Assembly: GCA_032358255.1 (NCBI GenBank)
Contig: JAULBX010027617.1
Coordinates: 1 to 35,507, forward strand
Direction of reading: 5' to 3'
Length of the DNA: 35,507 nucleotides
Source of the DNA: Heterotrichella gracilis
Taxonomy: Eukaryota > Sar > Xanthophyceae > Tribonematales > Xanthonemataceae
The notes below the pieces were generated by a model. The model was not told the DNA's origin, ran no database searches, and saw nothing but the letters and a program-made list of their open reading frames with translations. Below, one piece after another: positions 29,901 to 35,507 of the stretch. The first letter of the stretch is position 1. The number at the start of each line of letters is the position of its first letter. Position numbers and translations under genes: made by a program.

Positions 29901-32701
29901 TAGCCGCACAACCAGCTGGTCCTCGTCAGTCTCCTCCTCGCCTGGTTCCTCCCCTTTGCCCTTCCTTCCTCTCCCTCCCCTGGCCTTGCCTGTCTTGGGG
30001 AAGGGTATGAATTCAGGCAGGCTGCCCTCCACCCAGTGGCCGTACCTGGCTCTGGCAACAACCCCGTCAAGCCAAACCACCTGCAGGAAAATCACCACAA
30101 TATAATGACATATCAACCTGTACATGTAAAAACATCAGTTGTTTCAATTGCAACGTACAAATATATCCTCTGTTGTTCAGTATATAGGTTTTTTTCCGAA
30201 ATACAATTTCGCCCAGCTTTGCAAAGTGTGTACACAAATGCCACATACAAGATACATTCGACTGACCAAGGGTAATAAGATAATAATAGTCCTATTATAA
30301 TCTTATTACCCTGGCATTGACACCGCAGCACAGACAACCAGCATGTCCTCCACATCCGATTCCCCCTGCTAGCCTCACCGTAGCCAGTGCCTGCTGCAGC
30401 CCTTCAGCTTCCTCAAGCACGCTCCCTGTCAATCTCCACAGCACAGCCTCCTCAGCAGCCATCGCCTCTGCGCGTGCCGCCATCAGGTCATTGTTCAGGG
30501 GCACAGCCGCAGGGGGCTCCACGTAGATGATCGCCCCCCCTGTGGCTGCTCCTAAAATGATCCCCTTGGCCGGGCCGTCTGAGGTGGCGACAGCCACGCA
30601 CAGCCTGCCATTGGCTTCAGTTATCTCGCCACCGTGGTTCTGCAACACAATACCAGATGTTACCCTCCTAGCAATAATATCCCTTGGGAATAATTGCATG
30701 TCTTCTTTATGTCTCTATTGCCCCCCTTACACAATCAACTTACAGGGAGAACCAGCACTTCGATCCCATGACAAAATGGGGACATTTCCGCGCATTTTAC
30801 ACAAATGCACCAATTTGAAAATTAGTGCCTCAAGACAGAGAGCCACATGGGTTTCCCTGGAGGATCTTTGCGAAGCCCGTTGGCACACATGAAATTCTTG
30901 AAGGCATTTGGTTCTGCGATGACCACAGTATCACCTTGAGAATGGTTTTTAGCCTCCCTTCGATGGCCCGCACCCTGCCCCTTGTGCGCCGCACGTCCTC
31001 CCCTGCACTTTCGCGTACACTACCATCCTCGTCAATGGCGGCCCCAATGGCGTCTACCAGGGGGGGGTAGGTCTGAACATCCTGCAAAGGGTCACATACC
31101 ACAGTGACCAACTGAGCCCACAAAAGCACGTGCCATTAGATGATATTCGCATACCAGTGTCAGCAAGTACCGTACGCAACGCTCAAGCATGGTCATTACA
31201 ATATGCTCTGCATGGCTTTGCATCCCCATGATGCTCACTGTTTACCCATGCAATTGCAAATGTACTCCAGCAGCACCGGCATGGGCTACTGTGATCACCG
31301 CCGCCAATGACCTCCTGCCTTGTCCTCCATGCCTTGCGTCTACTCACCTTGATGACAGACAGCACTGGGTGGAGCACTGTCCCTGGCCCAGTGTCCAGCG
31401 CGGCACGTGCAGCCACCCCAATGGATGCGCGCAGCCGACCCAGCCCCACCAGCAGCGATGACAGGGCGTTCAGCAGGAGGCCAGACAGGATCCCTCCTCG
31501 TGATCCCCGCTGAATCGCCTCCCTTGCCTGCACAGGAAGAGGGTGAAGAGGGCAGTGAGCATGGCGCCTGCAGTGGGCTGCCATGATGTGCGATTACGTG
31601 ATGCAGGCCAAGGCTGGCCAAAGGAAACAGTCTGCAAAGCAACTAACCCCTCGATGACCAAAAAAGCCGTCAGATTTCTGCAGGCACTGATCCTGTCAAC
31701 TACTTGCCTGTTGGGTGGAAATGCCTCCGAAATCCAGCACTGCAGCAAATTCTGATTCCAGCGCATCTACGGCGGCGGTCTCCGCTCGCAGCAACTCGCT
31801 CCCCCCTTGAGTGCCAGGGGGCCGAAGGGACAGCACATCCTCTCTGCCCAGGCTTGTACTGGCAAATGCCGCAACCTGCAGCAAGCGGGCGCCACACTGT
31901 AATGCTTTGCCCCCAACCAGTGACACATCACTACCTGAAGTGTGTCTACTAGGTTGCGCCTACAGCCCTAGGTGACCATGCAGCCATCAAGGTAGGGACC
32001 AATAGCCGATGCGTGCACATGTAAGTGTAGAGTGGAAATGTATTACCCCGCAATATATGCCTCTTGCTTTCTCAAGAAGCCACCAACACGATCGTGATGG
32101 GCATGATAACCATTTCACATGTGCGCAGGAGACCGCAGAGGCACACCTGCTCGCACAGTGCTGGCCACTCCAGCATGTCCAGTGTGGCGGCGTAGGCAGG
32201 ACCAATGCCATCTGTGTCTTCCTCTGTGTACTCATAGGTGTCTGAAAGTGCTGCTCGGACTGTGACCAGTCGGCGGGGAGCGCTGGGGCGGTGGGCAACA
32301 CACACGCACCTGGATGGTGATAGGTGGTCATTGCGCCGTGTTTTAGGACCAAAGATAGCGCAGGCGTGTGCAAGCGCTGAGGCCCATATGGTAACACATA
32401 CACATGCAGGTGCACACATTGCCCACTTGGCATACACACTGCAAAAGGCCCCACAAGTAAAAAATGCAGACAAGCATATCCTCTTGGTATTCCTCAAACG
32501 TTTCGCTCTGTTGTATGTGCGCGAGCTTCCCTACCTTCTGCCTGGACACTGGGACAGCCCTGGTTGCTGTATCCGTGGTCTACATCGACCCCAGGCTGTG
32601 CAGCAAGTGCAGCTTCGTGAGAGGGGTGTGCACAGGTTGTCTAAGGATGCAGCAACAAAAGCACCGTTTCTGCACACAGGTGAGGTTGACTGCGCCAACA
32701 T
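26907..32701 (-). CDS. MutS2-family ATPase, probably plastid-targeted, without Smr domain
   Basis: Exons from the start: 32701-32535, 32309-32147, 31875-31708, 31527-31348, 31081-30935, 30639-30379, 30080-29890, 29611-29341, 29149-28988, 28834-28671, 28362-28167, 27874-27750, 27423-27180, 26999-26907. They join in phase to 843 codons plus TGA. The first exon encodes only 55 residues, rich in Ser, Cys and Arg with few acidic residues. With the next about 20 residues, ending LVTVRA/A, it reads as a transit peptide. The mature protein starts near [13 protein letters not shown] and continues through the core and lever segment, [23 protein letters not shown], Walker A GPNTGGKT (505-512), [19 protein letters not shown], Walker B LVLLDE (581-586), ATTH (620-623) and [17 protein letters not shown]. 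The end is a short KOW-like barrel and then a stop, without the C-terminal Smr domain of bacterial MutS2. Likely role: organellar recombination or ribosome quality control (family inference). It converges on kinesin and diverges from the peroxiredoxin. Confidence 0.93.
27434..27538 (-). repeat. About 43-bp tandem repeat in MutS2 intron 12
   Basis: Two diverged full units (27452-27494 and 27495-27538) and part of a third (27434-27451) share CGCATCCATTGCAT...CATGCA...CATTGGATAT-like sequence. They lie directly before exon 13 on the + strand, that is, next to its splice acceptor. The rest of this 326-bp intron shows nothing else. Confidence 0.75.
28363..28670 (-). other. MutS2 intron 10, no other content seen
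   Basis: This 308-bp intron separates the exon ending ATTHM from the one starting [10 protein letters not shown] see no repeat, RNA gene or convincing frame in it. Confidence 0.7.
28914..28949 (-). pseudogene. Decayed copy of the MutS2 exon 9 end, inside intron 9
   Basis: These 36 bp match 28992-29027, the 3' end of exon 9, at 31 of 36 positions without gaps. On the minus strand the copy still reads [12 protein letters not shown], against [12 protein letters not shown] in the exon. The copies are 78 bp apart, and a telomere-like TTAGGGTTTA sits at 28951-28960, right beside the copy. Normal splicing removes the copy. Confidence 0.85.
29353..29376 (-). other. MutS2 Walker A motif
   Basis: The codons read GPNTGGKT (residues 505-512), the MutS-family P-loop, just before the exon 8/9 junction. 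The preceding part of exon 8 holds a Gly/Gln/Ser-rich insert of about 25 residues between HPLLLGAHL and VPIDLVI, probably a flexible loop. Confidence 0.95.
30269..30312. repeat. 44-bp near-perfect foldback in MutS2 intron 6
   Basis: The arms are 21 bp (30269-30289 and 30292-30312) with a 2-nt centre (TC). The left arm starts AGGGTAATAAGAT and the right arm ends ATCTTATTACCCT. One internal position fails to pair. Its build is very like the palindrome at 3921-3962. Confidence 0.92.
31528..31707 (-). other. GC-AG intron in MutS2 (intron 3)
   Basis: On the minus strand exon 3 ends ACCCAACAG, followed by GCAAGTAG, and the intron ends CTGTGCAG. No GT donor nearby keeps the frame, while CAG/GCAAGT is the classic GC-AG donor. 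Joining there gives a family-consistent passage, GISTQQ then [16 protein letters not shown]. All other introns inferred in this window start with GT. Confidence 0.85.
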
Positions 32702-33264
32702 TGCGTCTGTGTGGGTTGGTCAGCTATCGTGTGGTGGTTGCCTAGGGCTGTCTGTGGGCGCACAACATGGGCCCAACGAACAGCGTTCACAAGGCTTTCA
32801 AAATAGGATGCATAGCATGTACTAATTACAATCGCGGAGTACTGAAACTTCTACTTCTTGCTCTGCTTGAGAACTGCACATGCATGCATGCGCTCAAAAA
32901 CAACGTTTTGCATGCATGCATATGAACTGCCTGTCGAGGCTTCAAACTGTCCTGAGGACAAGGACCCACAGCTGATGGAGTGAAACAACACTTCCTGCGG
33001 ATTGTCGCGTCTGTATTTGGAGCATTTTTGCCAAACTGAGGGCATTATATTATTCCTTTCGAAACGGTTTTTCGCCAACTTTTGTCGATAATATTTTGTC
33101 CTTCGACAAGGGGGAGGTTCACCGAATTCCCTTTAAAGGGCCTGGCAACACTTTATAGCAGTTTAACAACACACGCCCACTGCACCGTCGAATTGCTCGC
33201 TCCTTTTGTTGTCACAGAGTAACAGAAACACAGGCAATCGCCCACTTCGTGCACTCCCATCAAG
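32702..33264. promoter_or_regulatory. Divergent promoter region between MutS2 and peroxiredoxin
   Basis: These 563 bp separate two start codons on opposite strands and should hold both promoters. No canonical TATA box is seen for either gene; CTTTATAG near 33150 is the nearest match for the peroxiredoxin side. The most distinct element is the GCATGC-rich hairpin at 32880-32921. Confidence 0.55.
32880..32921. repeat. Hairpin of GCATGC repeats in the divergent promoter
   Basis: The outer arms ATGCATGCATG (32880-32890) and CATGCATGCAT (32911-32921) pair exactly. Inner CAAAA (32895-32899) and TTTTG (32906-32910) pair as well, with a 4-nt bulge on one side and a 6-nt loop. Each outer arm is also nearly self-complementary. 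It could be a cruciform or a doubled regulatory site. Confidence 0.85.
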
Positions 33265-34681
33265 ATGGCACCCAAGGTAAAAAGAAGTGGCTATAGGGCG
33301 TTTGCTACTGATCCGCGTTGGGTTTGGCGGTGCCAAAGCTGCCGCCCACGTTTAAGACGTACGCATCATCTACAGATGCTGATGTTATTGGTCATCTGGC
33401 ACATCCGAATATGTGTGGTTTGGGGAGACCTGTTGATTCGTTCCGTTGGACAACCTGAGCTGTTCGTCCTGTGTACAGAATGGGACCAGTAGGTGGTGTT
33501 AACAAGTGAACCTGTTGCCATCCAAGACAAAACCCAGGAAAAATTCTGGTGTGCTTAGCCTATCCCATCTCCACATTACTAGGTTGGAGACGCTCTTCCC
33601 GATGTCACACTCTACGAGGGAAACCCTGGAGGCAAGGTGCAGCTAAAAGAGCTCTTTGCAGGCAAGAAGGGCGTGCTGTTCGGTGTCCCAGGAGCTTTCA
33701 CCCCAGGATGCAGCAAGGTGCGACATTCTTTGCTGGCCAGCATTTGGGCGTGATGCCAGTGGTGACCAAAAGGTTTAGGGAGGTGAAAGAAGAAATAAAG
33801 AAAGGAAACGCCCACAGGTGGCAGCCAGGCCCAACACACATACACAAAAGGGCACGGTGCATGTACTCAGCTGCCAATGCCATACCAGTGGGTGACAACT
33901 ACAATACAGGTCGCGAGGTTGCGCAGTGGATCATTTGGTGCTTGCACCTATCACACACAACTCACTAATATCACAAAGTGCACCTGCAGCCCTCTAATTA
34001 AAGCTACTTCGTTTCACGTGTACAGACCCACCTTCCTGGCTACGTCAACGACTTCCAAAAGTTTAAGGACGCGGGCGCAGATATTATTGTGTGCGTCTCT
34101 GTCAACGACCCATTTGTGATGGCAGCCTGGGGTGAGGCGCACTCAGCAGATGGCAAGGTAGGTCCCGTGCAAGACAAGTGCTGGATGCTTTAATTGAAGC
34201 GTTGGCTTGGGTAAAACCGTGTGATTTCCCAGCGGGTAAATCGTTTGCGACGCCTGTTAGTACCTGCTGTGGTTATTGACTTTTCCCTGGCTGCACCGGT
34301 GCAGGTGACGATGCTTGCAGACACCCACTCAGACCTTGCCAAGGCGCTGGATATCGTGCTTGACGCCACAGCCATCTTGGGCAGCAGCCGCATGAAGAGG
34401 TGTGCTGAAATTGCCTAAAACTTGAATTGCACTGCTTGCCTACTTGAACCACCATCTGTGCAGACAGCCAGACAGGTACCGTTTTGAAAGCGGATGCACT
34501 GTTGTGGTGACCATGAACTCTGCATGGCGCCGTTTTTGCTGTCTCACACACTCGAAATGCTTGCAGGTTCTCTGCTGTGATCGACGACAACGTCATCAAG
34601 GCTTGGAATGTGGAGGAGGATGGCACAGGGCTGGCGTGCAGCTTGTCCAACCCAACTCTGGAGCAGCTGAAGGCCTTGTGA
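33265..34681 (+). CDS. Type II (PRXII/Prx5-like) peroxiredoxin, cytosolic form
   Basis: Exons: 33265-33276, 33583-33717, 34026-34157, 34305-34399, 34567-34681. They join in phase to 162 codons plus TGA, the normal length of cytosolic type II peroxiredoxins. The enzyme reduces H2O2 and alkyl hydroperoxides with electrons from glutaredoxin or thioredoxin. The active-site loop [10 protein letters not shown] carries the peroxidatic Cys47, and the second Cys72 in IIVCVSVND is in the usual place for the resolving Cys. The segment [14 protein letters not shown] and the C-terminal [11 protein letters not shown] are also typical. The active-site residue is Cys (TGC), not selenocysteine. No targeting peptide precedes the fold: the first exon encodes only MAPK. 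That start was chosen because it is the only nearby ATG that splices in frame into [13 protein letters not shown]. Confidence 0.95.
33792..33859 (+). repeat. Dispersed repeat, copy 2, in peroxiredoxin intron 2
   Basis: GAAATAAAGAAAGGAAACGCCC and the CACAGG...CCAACACACA...CACGG segment match 24796-24866 in order and orientation, with small gaps. It lies in the 308-bp intron 33718-34025, about 15 bp after a telomere-like TTTAGGG. Confidence 0.65.
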
Positions 34682-35449
34682 CTGCAGCCAGCACCACATG
34701 CGAGACTCTAGTGATGTGGGGGTGCCCAGCACGCGCCCCAATGCGCAGCGAAATCGTTGCATGCTGTGGGTCATTCAGCATTCCCAAGTCAATGGTTAGG
34801 GATCGCCGGTACTGGTGTCTGGGTATGTGCCTTGACTTGCAGGTTAGCTCATTGATTGTATTGAGGTCATGATGTTGAGATTGGACACCACTGTAACAGC
34901 ACTCAACCTGATACCTGATTCTCACACAAAATTGGCACAATTGTGTCAGACAGCGGTGCTATTATTGGCGATCATGGGCGAATGATCAGCATGTGGACCC
35001 GTAGTAGACAGGTCATAAAATCCCTAATGAAAATTTATTTGAACGCCACTGGGTTGGTAGTAATTTTGGGGGTCAGTTTTGAAGCCTCAATGCCTGACTC
35101 ACTGAGGCATGGTCGATCGATCACGTTGCCAACCAGATCCTGGCGGAGAACAGTGACTGGCAGTATCTCTTACGGACGGTTACATTTAGGACACATACGA
35201 ATTCTTAGAACTCATACGAATGTTCAACATGTAGAGCAGATATGCGCTGGTCCCGTCAAACTTTGAGTATCCATGCTAATTTTACTACATCCTACAATGA
35301 TCGGCTTGGAAAACAAATTTGGTCTGATCAGGTCCGACCTGAAATATGTAGAATCTTGCAGCCTATGAGAAAGAAGTTTAAAAAATTCTAAATGAACTAT
35401 TATGCAGCATGTCTAATGCCCTAGTAGGGACACTTCCCTCATCCGCCGC
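34682..35449. other. Spacer downstream of peroxiredoxin
   Basis: This holds the presumed 3'-UTR with a TGTAA at 34892 and then an AT-rich stretch to about 35400. A 107-codon plus-strand frame (34943-35266) resembles no family and has no flanking signals, so I do not call it. Confidence 0.55.
34892..34896 (+). terminator. Possible polyadenylation signal TGTAA for the peroxiredoxin gene
   Basis: TGTAA, the usual chlorophyte poly(A) signal, lies about 210 bases after the peroxiredoxin stop codon. A five-base motif is weak evidence alone, but I found no other TGTAA closer to the stop. Confidence 0.4.
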
Positions 35450-35507
35450 ATGCAGCTTGGAGCTGCCAATCGCTCGCTCGCCGCCTATCGTACCCGCCGC
35501 TACCTCA
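35450..35507 (+). CDS. Possible 5' end of a further gene, cut by the window end
   Basis: After an AT-rich spacer the base composition turns GC-rich at about 35430. An ATG at 35450 opens a frame reading MQLGAANRSLAAYRTRRYL, rich in Arg, Ala and Ser and without acidic residues, as in an organelle presequence. Only 19 codons are visible and an internal CAG acceptor is also possible, so the call rests on composition alone. Confidence 0.3.
   Translation, partial: MQLGAANRSLAAYRTRRYL

Noticed and set aside
32147-32497. MutS2 starting at the Met at 32497 in an unspliced first exon
   Set aside because: The 32535-32701 exon splices in phase and gives a far better targeting sequence; the Cys-rich read-through segment looks intronic.
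33583-33717. Possible selenoprotein form of the peroxiredoxin
   Set aside because: The active-site codon is TGC (Cys); there is no in-frame TGA before the true stop.
34400-34566. An extra peroxiredoxin exon within the fourth intron
   Set aside because: Direct joining of 34399 to 34567 gives [10 protein letters not shown], as the family requires; including the intervening frame would insert unrelated residues.
34943-35266. 107-codon plus-strand frame downstream of peroxiredoxin
   Set aside because: No family resemblance, no splice or promoter signals, AT-rich setting; probably chance.

Overview
This window is nuclear DNA from a eukaryote, most likely a green alga. The genes are dense with GT-AG introns of roughly 100-380 bp, the exons are GC-rich and the introns and spacers are more AT-rich. 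Plant-type telomere motifs (TTTAGGG) are scattered through non-coding DNA, and the gene contents (a RING-tailed sacsin, a minus-end kinesin-14, a plastid-type MutS2 and a type II peroxiredoxin) fit the green lineage. A trebouxiophyte with moderate GC is my best guess; the species cannot be named from the sequence alone. Exon chains below were built by hand by matching splice sites and reading phase, and each of the four chains closes exactly in frame.

Layout. (1) 1-15481, plus strand: the 3' part (31 exons, 2,572 residues) of a giant sacsin-like protein with a C-terminal RING finger. Its 5' part lies outside the window. (2) 15482-16894: spacer. (3) 16895-23283, plus: a complete kinesin-14 of 17 exons and 1,088 residues, with an N-terminal tail carrying degron-like motifs, a long coiled coil and a C-terminal motor. 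(4) 23284-26906: a gene-poor, repeat-rich spacer with one weakly supported minus-strand gene model (25439-26052) behind a TATA box. (5) 26907-32701, minus: a complete MutS2-family ATPase of 14 exons and 843 residues, with a probable plastid transit peptide encoded by a short first exon and no Smr nuclease domain. (6) 32702-33264: a divergent promoter region with a GCATGC-rich hairpin. (7) 33265-34681, plus: a complete type II peroxiredoxin of 5 exons and 162 residues. (8) 34682-35507: spacer, and possibly the first codons of another gene.

The four genes do not form an obvious pathway; each looks like an independent housekeeping gene. MutS2 and the peroxiredoxin are divergent neighbours, and kinesin and MutS2 converge on the repeat-rich spacer. 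What is unusual is the introns. Several hold perfect or near-perfect foldbacks with almost no loop, 16-43 bp tandem duplications, degenerate telomere repeats, a tripled splice acceptor, and a decayed copy of an exon end beside a telomere motif. This looks like a record of repeated local break-repair or template-switching events.
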